DNA of 64,000 nucleotides, from NCBI GenBank assembly GCA_028023455.1, contig JAQFVV010012394.1:28537010-28601009 (forward strand). The letters run 5' to 3'. Source of the DNA: Epiperipatus broadwayi (taxonomy: Eukaryota; Onychophora; Udeonychophora; Euonychophora; Peripatidae). Under the pieces are notes generated by a model that was not told where the DNA came from, searched no databases, and saw only the letters and a program-made list of their open reading frames with translations. This document shows, one piece after another, positions 48,480 through 60,549 of this stretch (positions are counted from its first letter, which is position 1; every line of letters starts with the position of its first letter). The position numbers and the translations under genes were made by a program.

Positions 48480-48912
48480 TGAATCATCATCATCAACCAT
48501 TATCAATCCACTGCAGGATGAAGGTCTCTCACAAGTTTAATCCATCTTCTCCGATCTTTAGCTTCTCTTCTCCACAACACCCCTGCACATTTTCTTATTT
48601 CATCCATCCATCTCACACATGGTCTCTTTCTGGGTCTTTTACAATCTCTTGGAATCCAGTTTAAAATTTCAATTGTCCATCTATGCAGAAAGGAGTTGGC
48701 TATTAACTGAAAGGAGACCCTTTGATTCCTCTTGGAGGCCTTAAAGGAACCGAGCAGGGCAAATTCCTAATCTCCACTCCATACGTTCTTGTCGTTGCAG
48801 CTGTTATTACTATGTGATTATTCATATAGTATACGAACATGGATGGGCTGCTCACCAACACGCATTAGCCAGAGTGGTGAGTTTATTGGCTTTTTACCTC
48901 TGAGTTTAAGAT
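48480..48912. mobile_element. RTE LINE copy: 3' end (-) joined to inverted 5' end (+)
   Basis: 48482-48680 is the antisense RTE 3' end (TCAACCATTATCAATCCACT, TCTTGGAATCCAGTTTAA) with the ATCATCATCATC tail. 48775-48908 is the sense-strand 5' region matching the complement of 31440-31595 (CTCCATACGTTCTTGTCGTT, CATGGATGGGCTGCTCACCA, GTTTATTGGCTTTTTACCTC). The two parts point away from a common junction near 48690-48770, a 5'-inverted copy as produced by twin priming, with the middle missing. Two independent fragments are the alternative. Confidence 0.78.
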
Positions 48913-48914
48913 CA

Positions 48915-50980
48915 AGAAACACCATGGTCTTTCTTCTCAGTGCCTGATAAGGCAGAATGAATGTTTGTGAAGATGTCTGAATACAGAGATATTTTTTTGC
49001 TCTTAATATAACTTGGCAGAACTTATCTGACTGAATTTTTATTTGCCAGAATCATTAATTTCTGATGTAAAATGCAGTGATGCAGGATCAATGGGGTTAC
49101 ACATAAGAATTGGATAGCGGATGATGAAAAGCATCATATATGATTAAAAAAATTGCATTTTTACAACTCTCTGGAATATTTATTAGATAGACACCGTATG
49201 TGTATTGACCAAACCTTTCTTCATTTAATTATGAAATGGAGAACCTTCATCGTGATTTCAGAAGACATATCATGGTATTTTTCTGATTCAGTCATTATTC
49301 TTGGATAAGGTGTCATAGCTGGAGACTAGGACCTTTTTAGGGAGTCACCTCAGAATACAAACACTGCTTTAAAACAAAATTGGGATCTTTAAAATTAATA
49401 ACACTCTCAATGATACAGACACATGGTAATATTATGATTAGGAGAATATGTGCTTGATGTAACATGTCTTATGTTTTCCCAATCACTTATTTTAAGCTGT
49501 ATTAAATGTTCGCACACAATTTTGAATATGGTTGAGAGATTTATATTCTTTGTGAAATATTTCAGAGAGCTTTCTCCATGATTTATCGTTTTATATATAT
49601 TTTTGTATGTTGTACAAATACATAGTTTTATTTCCTGAATAATATCAGCAATTGGCCAACTTACCAAATTTCAACAAAGATAATGCAGATGTATGTATCT
49701 TTGAAACAGCTTTTTTATTGGCTTTAATAAATAAAATATTTGTGGAAAAATATGTTTTATACAGAATGAAGATTTTTGATTTAACCTATTCATTTCTCTA
49801 GCTAAGTTTGTTATAGAATAAATTTAGTATCCTAATTTTTAAGTATGAAATAAATTGATCAATATTCCATTAAGTACAGTTGAGGCAGTTGGAGAAAGCC
49901 GATGGAAAAATACTCCAGTAGGGTATTTAGATTTCCTAGGCTGATCATATCAACTCTATTAGATCTGCTTGTTCAAAATGTTAGAAATTTAAAGTAATGG
50001 AAAATTATTATACTGTGTATTTTCTGTGCCAATAAAATTGATCACTTTGTCTTAGTCTTAACACTATATGATTATTTTTTTGACACTTTAAATTTCAAAG
50101 GTTTCGAACAAGAACACCCAATAGAATTGAAATGTTCAACATTGTAGGTCTAAAAGCTCTGCTGTAGTATCTTTTCATTGGTTTTGCCTCAGTTGTAATT
50201 AAGGGAACATTGGTTAATTTATCTCATATTTACAAATTAGTATGCTAAATTTATTCTATGACAAATTTAATAACTTTAAATTATTTGTCATTGAATATAG
50301 GAAAAAGCTAGATATTTTAGCACACCAATTTTTGTTGATAGATGGGTTGATGAAAAAGTGTAGAAAGTACAATAATTTGACACTGATGCAGGTATTGTTT
50401 TCAATACTTTTATATTAAATATATACATTATTCTATTCAAAGGAGAAAGGTTGATATAACCAATAATAGGACATTTCGATTTAGTGATGTCATAGCTATC
50501 ATCAATGATAATTTTCCATTACTTCTTATACCATCAAAATAGTTTATCCTAACATCTCATATTTGGAGCTAAATCATAAATTAATGGTCCTTTACTTAAG
50601 ATATATAGCATTTGTTCACTTTCTTCGAGCTGTTTAATTTTTGGTTCTTTGGATTTCTGAATGTCACAGATGTTTATTATTAACATTTACAACATACGTC
50701 CAACTGTGTACTGGCCTAAGATTTTTTTTTTTAAGTTTCATACTATTCTGCATGAAATGGATAGCAATGATATATAGCATTATAAATTTTTTATCTTATG
50801 CCATGGTTAAAAATTGTGCAAAATTTGAAATAAAAGTGTTAATGAAGTCACTATTTCTATAACATTTTAGCAACATAATTTAAAATCAACCATATATCAT
50901 ACAAACCCACCTTACATAGATTTTTAAGTACTAAATTATGTGATGTGATGTACTGTGACTTCTCTTTAAAAGGAGTCAGG
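48915..50980. other. No gene seen
   Basis: AT-rich intron sequence with no recognisable feature. Confidence 0.55.
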
Positions 50981-50984
50981 AATC

Positions 50985-51455
50985 TCTCAGCAAATATACC
51001 CAGAGAAACCTGTTAGCCACTTTATTTTCCATTCCCAAGTTTTCCCATATTCTGCTCCATCCCATTTCCACAACATAATCTTTGTCAACTCTATAGCCTT
51101 TATATCTAAATCCCCCTTATCTTTTCCCAAACCCAGCATAAAAACCAATAATCCACTTCTGTATAATCACTTTTTTCATATGTATTCTTCCATAACTTAA
51201 TTATTTTTACCCTTTCTGTTTTCAAGCATTTACATTCAATTAACAGATGCCTAATATTTTCTATTCCTTCCTTACACAATTTTCAGACTAAATCATCCAT
51301 ATTTTTCCATTTACATGTATATTCTCTTGCTAAAGATCCCATTCAAGCCTTAAACAATAAACTACTTTTCTTACTATTATCATATATTAACTGCATGTAA
51401 TATTCTGTTTACTTCTATTACATTTCTTCTATTCCACTTGTGCCATCTAGTGTAA
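50985..51455 (-). mobile_element. LINE C-terminal fragment (zinc finger end)
   Basis: The minus strand reads SLAREYTCKWKNMDDLV, stop, KLCKEGIENIRHLLIECKCL, KTERVKIIKLWKN. The KLC-x7-IRHLLIEC pattern matches the cysteine/histidine motif at the C-terminus of several LINE families, with the first cysteine changed to a stop. Clade not determined. The segment stands out by its C-rich + strand. Confidence 0.65.
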
Positions 51456-51459
51456 AATT

Positions 51460-52555
51460 GAGTAATTAATAGATGTCAGGTGATGGTGCTTAATAAATCC
51501 TTATCCTGTGTTCTATTGTTATCACCAGATTAGTTTCTTAAATTCATATTTTAAGCCAATCATCGTCAAAATATAGAGATCACTACAGTTATAAAAAAAA
51601 TGGGATAAGAAAGAATATATTGAACTAATGTCAGATATATATATAACTTTGCAAGTAAATTGATTTTAGGCAAAATATTAAGATAGTCGTGAATTTGTAG
51701 GCTACAGCTTGATAGTGACGAAAGGGAGTAAAATATAGTTGCTGTATTAGATCCTAAAAACACAAGTGTAGTAGATCGAGATTCAAAACTCCTCACTGTT
51801 GAAAGCCATGACTTTAGAAACTAGACTGGGAATATGAATAAAATAAGACTAGAGGGATTTCGTAAGAACTCTCATTTACAACCTGTTGATTACTTAATTT
51901 TCCCCAGGTGGTAGAACTGGAATGAAAGAATAGAATTTCTACTCTTAATAATTTTAAAATGATTCTTAACTAATATGTTACTTGCATCAACTATTATAAG
52001 ACAACATATTGCATGGAAATGAACTTATTTAGCATGAATTAATCCAATTGCACAGATGCGCTGTATGATGCAATATATTTTATTCTCAAATCGGTGTTTT
52101 CATATCTAGCATTAGAAATTTATTACTAGCTTCATATAATTTATATATTTCTCAGGTTTATTGCCAAATGTTAAAAAGAAAAGTATTATTCAAACAAGAT
52201 GTCTTTCAATTATAATAAACTGGTGGTAATGATTACATCTCTATTACAATTTATTTTGAACTGCCATTCTTAAAACACAACTGAATTCTGGGAAACAGAA
52301 TTCACTGACTTCCCAAGTTGAAATTTTGCATATATATGTATTTCAATGAGGATGAATGCATATCATTTTTTCCTTTTTCAAAATATTGTATTTAATTATT
52401 TATTTTAAAAAAGTGATTTAAAAATTCAGGATTCATGATCTCAAAATTTTAATTTCTTATAACACTTGGTACCTAAAGTAAATATTTTTTTTTGTTTCTT
52501 CATTTTTAACTTCTTAACTCCAGAATGTTTTATTTTTACATGGTTATTTGCTTCA
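51460..52555. other. No gene seen
   Basis: AT-rich intron sequence with no recognisable feature. Confidence 0.55.
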
Positions 52556-52557
52556 AA

Positions 52558-52716
<159 letters not shown>

Positions 52717-52775
52717 TTCATAAGACTAATTTCCAAATGAAATTATAAAATTTTATATTTATGTTATTCCATTAA

Positions 52776-53300
52776 CGGCGATGGGCAAATGTTTTTGACC
52801 GCAGACCACAGAAACTTTTGAAAGGTTTCTAACAGACTGCATGCAAAAAAAATTGTTTTTAGGTTAATATATGAGGTATTAATAGTAGAGAAAATATTTA
52901 CTATCATAACAGAAACTGATTTTCTATTTTTAACAGAATGTTTTTTAATAAGAGTATCAAACTCTCCATACAGTGGTGTCACCAAGTGCAAGCCTTTGTA
53001 ATCAATGGCTGCAGAAAGGTTTGTGCATAAAATCCCTATCAGTGTAACCATATGAAATGGTGAGCATATGATGTATTGATGAATAATGTTTCCTAGTGAA
53101 AGTGTAGTTCCTGATTTACAATTAACCATCAGACCATGAAAAAAGATTTAGAAACTTATTATATGCTACCAAACATGTATTGCTTCTTTATACAATTGAT
53201 ATTTTTTGTGATAACATTAAAAAAAAGTCATACACTTATGCATGGCCATACAAATCACTTGCATGTGACCCACAGAAGTCATCTGCTCACTTTTGCGTTG
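52776..53300. mobile_element. Possible hAT-like remnant
   Basis: CGATGGGCAAATGTTTTTGA, CCGCAGACCACAG near 52779 resembles hAT (Charlie-type) left termini, and TGTGACCCACAGAAGTC near 53265 resembles their right subterminal region. Terminal symmetry is poor and no duplication is visible. The 121-codon minus frame inside (52764-53129) is unrecognised. Confidence 0.3.
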
Positions 53301-53862
53301 ATAATATTAAATGTAGCAAAGTTTTATAAGAATATAAATTGTAAGTTAAGCACAATTGGCAGTGAATTTTTCTGATGATAACAATTGATATCAATTAATA
53401 ATGTTTTACCTATGACTCTTCACTTTATCATTTAGAATCACTGAGTTAGAAAAGACATCATGTCTGTATTGTATCCAGCAGACTTGATCATGATGCTCTG
53501 TTAAAATCAAACGATTGGATTCCCTGGTCCTCTATATAGAAAAAAGTGGGTGCAGGATTTCTGTATTGGTGATATGTCAGAAAAAGAAAATGAAGTAAAG
53601 TGGTGGTGTAAATTCTCACTAATCAATATTTGAATTCAGGTACCATTTGCCTTTATTTTTTAATCATACCTTGACACATTCTTGGAGGCGATTCTTTTAA
53701 AGTGTGGATCCAATATGAGTATCAGACACTGAAATGTAAGTCTCAGATTTATTTCAGTTCTAGCAATTTCGGGGCTCAGACTTTTTACGAACTTCCAAAT
53801 ATTAAATTTTTTGATGATGATGATAATTATTATTAATATTTTGAGTCAAAGAAGATTTACTG

Positions 53863-54257
53863 TAGGGGTGTCCAACCTTTTGGCATCTGTGGACCACATT
53901 GGGAAAAGAAACATTGTCTTGGGTCACACCCTAAATATACAAACATTATCGAAAGCTGATAAGCAAAAAAAAAAAGGTTTATGTATAATTTTTCACAATA
54001 TTATTACTATAGAAAATGTACATATCTAAGTAGTAAAACATCATTAATGTTATATATATATATATATATGTTATAAAAATAAAAGGGAAACATAAAAGTA
54101 ATTGGATATTTGATATTGTATTTGAGTGTATATGCATGTTTATTTTAATCACATTAAGACATAATCACACACAAAAAAATCTTATAATGTTTGAAATAAG
54201 TTAACAATTTTATGTTAGGTGGCATATGACTCTCACACCACAGGTTGGACATCCCTG
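53863..54257. mobile_element. hAT-like non-autonomous element
   Basis: The left end TAGGGGTGTCCAACC pairs with the right end GGTTGGACATCCCTG (complement CAGGGATGTCCAACC). Internal CATTGGGAAAAGAAACATTG, TCTTGGGTCACAC and AATCTTATAATGTTTGAAAT are characteristic of a widely distributed hAT/Charlie-type MITE with CAGGGGTGTCCAA termini. No 8-bp duplication could be seen. Confidence 0.72.
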
Positions 54258-54604
54258 CCCTTTAATAATTTAGTGCTTGTATAATCAAAACTATTTTTTA
54301 AAAAAAAAAGATCTGAGATAAAAAAGAATGGAAAAGAAATGAATCATTGGTAGAATTGAAAAGGAATATTAGTAAAAAAAAAAATTCACATTTGATATAT
54401 AATAATAAGATGAAGGTTAATGTAAAAGATAGAAGTCTTTTAAAATAAATAGTCCACTGCAAGGCAAAGATCTTTCTAACAGTCCCTCATATAAGGAACA
54501 GTGAAGGGACATCAGTACTCAATGGCTTGCCAATCGCAAGATGATATGTTGAATTTACCCACTGGCTAATAATAGATAGATACCCATTTACTGACCACTG
54601 TTTG

Positions 54605-54672
54605 GTGATTAGCTCAGTTGATTAGATAAATTCTTGAAAATAATTTTTTGGCCCAATTTCAAACTTCAGGTA
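54605..54672 (+). repeat. tRNA-like / SINE fragment
   Basis: TAGCTCAGTTG (54610-54620) is a perfect A-box match, and ATTTCAAACTT (54656-54666) is a weak B box at tRNA-like spacing. The flanking stem sequences do not fold as an intact tRNA, so I call it a decayed tRNA-derived repeat. Confidence 0.4.
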
Positions 54673-55044
54673 TATGCATGGTGAGCTGATACACTGCTTT
54701 TGCACCTTAAAGTATTTCATAGATGAATGATAGTGAAAATTTCCATAAAAGATTGATATTATTTAAAGAAAATTAAAGAGATGTCTCAGGAAAAACACTA
54801 AGTTATTAAAGAAATAATGATAATAACAAAAACAGTAATATTTTGGGTTAGCCTTAAGATGATGAATAATACAATAAGTGTTATAAAAAGTAAGAGTGTA
54901 TTGAGATATGAAAAATAAAGCTAGGAGAAAATGATTAGAAAGAAATGTAGAGAGTTAGAAGAATTGCAGCAAAAAAAATACATTTGATATGCTTATAATT
55001 TTCACATTATCACATATATTTTAATCATATGAATAGACATTCTG

Positions 55045-55130
55045 AAAATAGCACATGACCTCTAAGATATCTTTTATGCGAACCAGTATTTATCAGGTAG
55101 GCCAGGTCATTAATTCTCATGTCTTTATTA
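55045..55130 (-). ncRNA. Degenerate hammerhead-like motif
   Basis: The minus strand contains GGCCTAC, CTGATAA (55092-55098), ATACTGGTTCGCAT, AAAA and GATATCTTAGAGGTCATGTG. Homology to the family is recognisable but both core halves are mutated. Confidence 0.35.
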
Positions 55131-55204
55131 TTCAGTATATATCAATATCAAACGCCATTTATTGTGAAAATGCCCTAATTTCTGTGCATGCAACTATGAT
55201 ACCA

Positions 55205-58200
55205 TCAATCAATCAATCAATAGTAGTCTGTCCAATAGACAGGTCCAAAGAGTAGTCACTACATCAGTTCATCTATTCTTTCATTCCATTCTCTTCCTTG
55301 CCCATCTCCTCAATTCCACATAAGCCTTTCCATCTCTTATATCATCCAGTAATGTCAATCTCTTCCGTCCCCTTTTTTTAATTCCACTCGCCATTCCCTC
55401 CAAAACATCTTTCACTAAACTATAATCTCTTCTCAATATATGTCCAATCCAGTTTCTCTTTCTCTCTCTGATATTTTCAATCAATCTTCTTTCCTCATTA
55501 ACTCTTTTCAAAACTTCTTCATTTGTTACCCTACTCATCCAACTGATGTTTTCCATTTTTCTCCATGTCCACATCTCAAAAGCTTCCAAATGTTTCTTAA
55601 TTTTATTACTTAATGTCCATGTCTCACAACCATACAGTAATACACTCCACACATAACATTTAATTAATCTCTTCCTTAATTCTCTTTCCATAGGTCCATA
55701 AAATATCTTTTTTCTCTTTACAAATGTCACCTTTGCCAATGCTATTCTTCTTTTAACTTCGTCTTCACTTCTTCCATCTTCACTCAACCAACTACCCAAA
55801 TATCTAAATCCCTTCACCTGTTGAACCATGTCATCATGGATTCCAATTTGCAGTCTTTTTGCATCTCTCCCTATCCATAAACACTTAGTCTTTTCAATAT
55901 TAATCTTCATTCCATATGCGATACATCCTTCTTCCGATTTATTCAACATATTCTGAAGATCCTTTTCCTCCTCAGCAATAAGAGTCATATCATCTGCAAA
56001 TCTTATACACTTTATTACTCTCCCTCCAACATTTGCTCATCTTCTAAGTAAATATTAAACAAAACAGGTGACATACTACACCCTTGCCTAACTCCACTTT
56101 CTATATTCACTTCATCAGTCTCATTACACCCAAATCTAACTCTTATCCTTTGACCATTATACATAGTCCATATCAATCATCTTTCTTTCCAAAATACTCC
56201 TTTATCTCTTAAGATAGACATCAGTTTATTCCAGCTTACTCTATCAAATGCCTTTTCTAAATCCATAAAACATATAGCAATTCCTTTATCTCTTTCAATA
56301 TATCTTTCTGCAATTATCCTAACAATACCAATAGCATCTCTTGTGCTTTTCCCTTTCCGAAAACCAAACTGTTCTTCACCAATATAATAATCAACCTTCC
56401 CATAAATCCTTTGAGTTAAAATCCTCAATAACACTTTAGAAACATGAGACAACAAACTTATTGTCCTATACTCTTCACATTTAACAGCGTTCTTCTTTTT
56501 AGCAGTTGGAATCACTATAGTTCTTAAAAAATCTTCAGGCCAAACTCCACTATTATATATCAAATTGCAAAGTCCAACTATTTCCTTCACAGTAAATTCT
56601 CCCATTTCTCTCAAAAATTCTATAGGTACTGCATCAAATCCAATAGCCTTACCATTCTTCATTTGTGCGATTGCCTTTCTTACTTCATCCGGCAATATGT
56701 CCATACCTCTATCATCTATTGCAACATCTTCTTCATTTTCAATTCATAACCAATTGAATTATTTCCTCTACTAAACAGATACCGAATATATTCTTCCCAT
56801 CTTTTTAATATATCATTACTATCAGTTGACCTCCTTCCCTTCTTATCTGCAATCTCACTTACTACCCATGTCTTTTTCTCCCAAGTGATACTTCGTATTC
56901 TATCAAATGCCAGATCATATCTTTTCATCTGTTGAAGCCTTTCTATCTCTTTACATTCTTGCTCCAACCACTTTTCTTTTGCTAAATCTGTTTCTCTTCT
57001 CAATTCATTATTAAATTTCCTATATGCCTTTTGCCCTTCCTCAGTATTTACATTCTTCCATCGTCTCCGCATTTCCATCTTTTCCAACATACCTTCAGTT
57101 ATCCAAGGTCGTTTCGCTTTTCTCGCATGAATAATACCTATTTCATCTTTTGCTATTTTCAAGAATCCTTTTTTAATTCTATTCCAACACTCATCAGAGC
57201 CATTAATATATTTCCCATCCTGAACAATTCTTTTAAATTCATTTTCACATACTAAACCAAATTTTCCTTTTTCCATTTGTCTCAATTTATCCAAGTCCCA
57301 TCTTGTGTATCTTTTCCCTCTTTTAATTCTTTTTAAACTCAGCTTTAATTTAGCCATCACCAAATTATGATCCGAATCTATATCAGCACCAGGCAAAGCA
57401 TGTGAACCCTTAATAGCATTCTTATATCTATCCTGAATCAATATATAATCAATTTGATAATGTTCTTTGTTACCTGGAGCTTTCCATGTATACAATCTTC
57501 TAATATGATTTTTAAAACAAGTGTTTGCAATGACAAACCCATTCTCTTTACAAAATTGTACAAGTCAACTACCCCTTTCATTTCTTTTTCCAATACCATA
57601 ATTTCCAACAATTTTTCCTTCCCTACCTTTCCCCACAACAGCATTCCAATCCCCCAATAGCAGTATACATGAATTTTTTCCTTCACATTGAATACTTTCT
57701 TCTATCTTCTCATACATTTCATCAATTTCAATATCATCATGACTACTAGTTGGCATATAAACTTGTATAATTACCAAATCTCTAGGACTTGCATTTATTC
57801 TCATCACCATCAACCTATCGTTAATACCATCAACCTTTGCCACACTATTCCATATTTTCTTCCTCACAGCAATGCCAACTCCATTAATTGACCTATCACC
57901 ACCTGAATAAAACAACTTTACATCTCCACTACTTACTTCTCCACATCCCTCCCATCTCACTTCACTTAATCCCATAACATCAATATTATTCAAATGCAAC
58001 TCTCTTTTCAAATTCTCCAATTTCCCACCTCTCCTCAAAGATCTAACATTCCACGTTCCAATTCTCAGTGTATCCCCTCTCAATGAATTATATTTATGAG
58101 GATTTCACAGGTTGATGACCTGAGTAGCCTCATGTCCACTCCTGCCGGGCAAGACACCAATGTTATTCTTAACTAATGTCTCAACACCAAACGTAACGAT

Positions 58201-58645
58201 TCCTGTAGACATACTCATAATAAAACAAGGGAATTATAAGACAAAGTGGTTTCCCGTTGCCTTCTTTGCCCATCAATAACCTCTATAATAGGCTTAGTGC
58301 ACTAGCCAAATCCCATAAAATGAAAATCCAACTACCGCTTCCTCCTCATTGTTGTCACCTGTAGTGATCTTCCGCTGATTTGGAAGAATGCCGTTGCTGA
58401 CCCAGCACCCAGCGGGGTGTTGACTTATTTAATGGCAGTCAACACTCGCCATTATACATCCACCGTCATAGGAATTGTGGCATTTTATAGAAGTAAACAC
58501 ACCACTGTCTCCTTCACCACTTCCTGATAGTGAATGTTGTCCCATTGTCAGCGACTGCTTATTTACAGTACTCTGCTTATTCGCAGCTAACCTTCATATC
58601 TGAAGGCCATACCCCTATCCGCAACCTGGGGACCATCATCTCGAG
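55205..58645 (-). mobile_element. Near-complete LINE with intact FADD box but broken frames
   Basis: On the minus strand: a 5' leader (58640-58084, with TGGTCCCCAGGTTGCGGATA); an APE endonuclease starting MRGDTLRIGTWNVRSLRRGG with SEVRWEG, GDWNAVVG and, after a frameshift near 57560, IDYILIQDRY and SDHNLVMAKL; a linker; reverse transcriptase LPDEVRKAIAQMKNGKAIGF, FGFRKGKSTRDAIGI, catalytic CFMDLEKAFDRV, GVRQGCSMSPVLFNIYLED, IRFADDM; and the C-terminus YGCETWTLSNKIKKHLEAFE, WIGHILRRD, ending in a (TTGA)n tail at 55202-55220. Breaks: frameshifts near 57560, 56740 and 56030, and a TGA at 56177-56179. It differs clearly from the 28-kb RTE family; I place it in the RTE-like group only provisionally. 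Confidence 0.88.
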
Positions 58646-58649
58646 ATAA

Positions 58650-59280
58650 TAATTTAATTTGTTTTTTTGCATATGTCTTTATTCATGTGATTAAAATATA
58701 TGCAGTAATGGGTAAGTTGTAAGTAAATGATTACATTTGTGGACAAAAAAAGGAAAGTATCAATTAATTGTTCTAAGTTGTTATGATTAATAATGAGATA
58801 TTTATTTATTTATATTTGAGTAAAAAATAATACTGCATTTTATGTCCTAAAATAATGATTAATAAAAATCATTAAGTCTTCTATATAGGTCTTCAGTAGT
58901 TTTTGTATCTTCACAATAAATTATCATAATTTGATTTAATATAAAAATAAAAAAGTTTGGATAGGAAAAGCAAGGTCACAGGGATGAATTAGTAATATAA
59001 AAATAGAAAGTATGAATAATTTATTACTTATTGAGAAATAAGAATATGTGAATAATTTATTTATTTAGAAATAATACAAAATTATTATTTCTTTACGAGT
59101 TGAGCAAAATGTCCTGTTTTCCTGGTAGTAAAAATTATGTGCGGAAAGTTATAAAACCCACAGAAAAAAATAGTTACACAAATTTATATCGATAGTACTC
59201 AAAATGATAATAACGAAAAACTAAACTAACAAGAATATGTCATTGGTTTCTTATAAAATTAAATTTTTCGTCTTTTAAAA
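58650..59280. other. No gene seen
   Basis: AT-rich intron sequence with no recognisable feature. Confidence 0.55.
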
Positions 59281-59284
59281 CTAG

Positions 59285-59690
59285 AAATAATGAGAGGGAT
59301 TTGAACCCAGACTTTCAAGCTCCCTTTAGTCATCCACTCCATCTTATGCAACCAATACACATAACCACAAAATGATCTCCAATATCAGTATTTCGTAATG
59401 AATCAGCATTCATCAGTTGGACCAGATTATCATCTCCCACATATATATAATCAGTGCTCGGTTTATATTAAGATAGCAAATCCTCAAACTTTAATGGACA
59501 GGTTTTAATCTTCTCCATTCTTCAACTCTTCAGCCATCCATCTCATTGAAAATCTGATTATGGTATTTTCAAAGCCATTGTTTGCTAATTTTGTTGTCAT
59601 GTGTGTCAGTTTTACAAGATAGAGTGGATGACTAAAAGGAGTCTGAAAGTCTGACTTCAAATCTCCTCTAATTATGTCTAGCTTAAAAGT
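59285..59690 (-). mobile_element. Element combining hammerhead motif and tRNA-like Pol III boxes
   Basis: On the minus strand a ribozyme-like motif (59377-59440) is followed by a tRNA-like stretch: AAGATGGAGTGGATGACTAA, AGGGAGCTTGAAAGTCT, then GGGTTCAAATCCC. The last is a good B box; the CTTGAAA loop resembles a serine tRNA anticodon loop. A second copy of the tRNA-like end lies inverted at the right edge (59610-59685), giving a terminal inverted repeat. It is related to the 46-kb element. Confidence 0.7.
59377..59440 (-). ncRNA. Hammerhead ribozyme-like motif
   Basis: CTGATGA (59410-59416) and GAAA (59391-59394) are intact. Helix I is CCAA/TTGG with outer ATGAT/ATCAT pairing. Stem II (ATGCTGATTCATTAC) is damaged at two or three pairs and the helix III segment is longer (TACTGATA). 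Probably a decayed copy. Confidence 0.5.
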
Positions 59691-59816
59691 ATATATAATA
59701 TGCTTGTATTTAAATAAAGCTAGAAATAGATATCAGTGATGCGATCAAACTGAAAACAACATGCTGTTAATAATGGAAGTGAATACATCGGAAAAATAAA
59801 GAATATATATATATAT

Positions 59817-60543
59817 CTGTATTTTTATATTGGACTATTTCTATCATCTAATATGTGTGTTGAATGTCTTTAGAAAAGTTTAATTTTAGTTAAATATTCC
59901 AAATGCATTCAACTGTTAGTAATATCACAGCAAACAGGTTAGTATATACACCAACTGTTAGTAATATCATAGCAAACAAATGTTAGTAATATCACAGCAA
60001 ACAGGTTAGTATATGCACAATGTTTTGAGAGGTATTTTTCTCCCCTCTTCTTCAGGTGTTGCTGGCCTGACCTGTGACAGTATTAGCATGGGATTCGAAC
60101 CTGGGTCCTTAGATTCTTGATTATTGAAATTTAAGGTAATGCTCCCCTCTTCTTCAGGTGTTGCTGGCCTGACCAGTGACAGTACTACCATGGGATTCAA
60201 ATTTGAGTCCTTAGATTCTTGATTATTGAATTTTAAAGTAAAGTGTTACCTTAAAATTCAATAATCAAGAATCTAAGGACCCAAGTTCGAATCCCATGCT
60301 AGTACTGTCACTGGTCAGGCCAGCAACACCTGAAGAAAAGGGGAGAAAAATACCTCTCAAAACATTGTGCATATACTAACCTGTTTGCTGTGATATTACT
60401 AACAGTTGGTGCATATACTAACCTGTTTTCTGTGATATTACTAACAGTTGAATGTATTTGGAAAATTTAAATAAAATTAAACTTTTCTATAGACATTCAA
60501 CACACATATTAGATGATGGAAATAGTCCAATATAAAAATACAG
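59817..60543. repeat. Long palindrome with hammerhead-like CTGAAGA hairpin
   Basis: The left arm 59817-60236 and right arm about 60251-60543 are complementary from CTGTATTTTTATATTGG / CCAATATAAAAATACAG inwards to TTGAATTTTAA / TTAAAATTCAA. The left arm has an extra tandem copy (60041-60135 and 60141-60237) of the tRNA-like block GGGATTCGAACCTGGGTCC, and extra copies of ACTGTTAGTAATATCA. Near the arms' middle: CCTGAAGAA, AGGGG, AAAAATA, CCTCT, CAAAACATTG. Not coding. Confidence 0.85.
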
Positions 60544-60549
60544 CTAGAA

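Noticed and set aside
48212-48664. 150-codon ORF
   Set aside because: Its second half is antisense RTE 3' end; the first half has no similarity to anything known.
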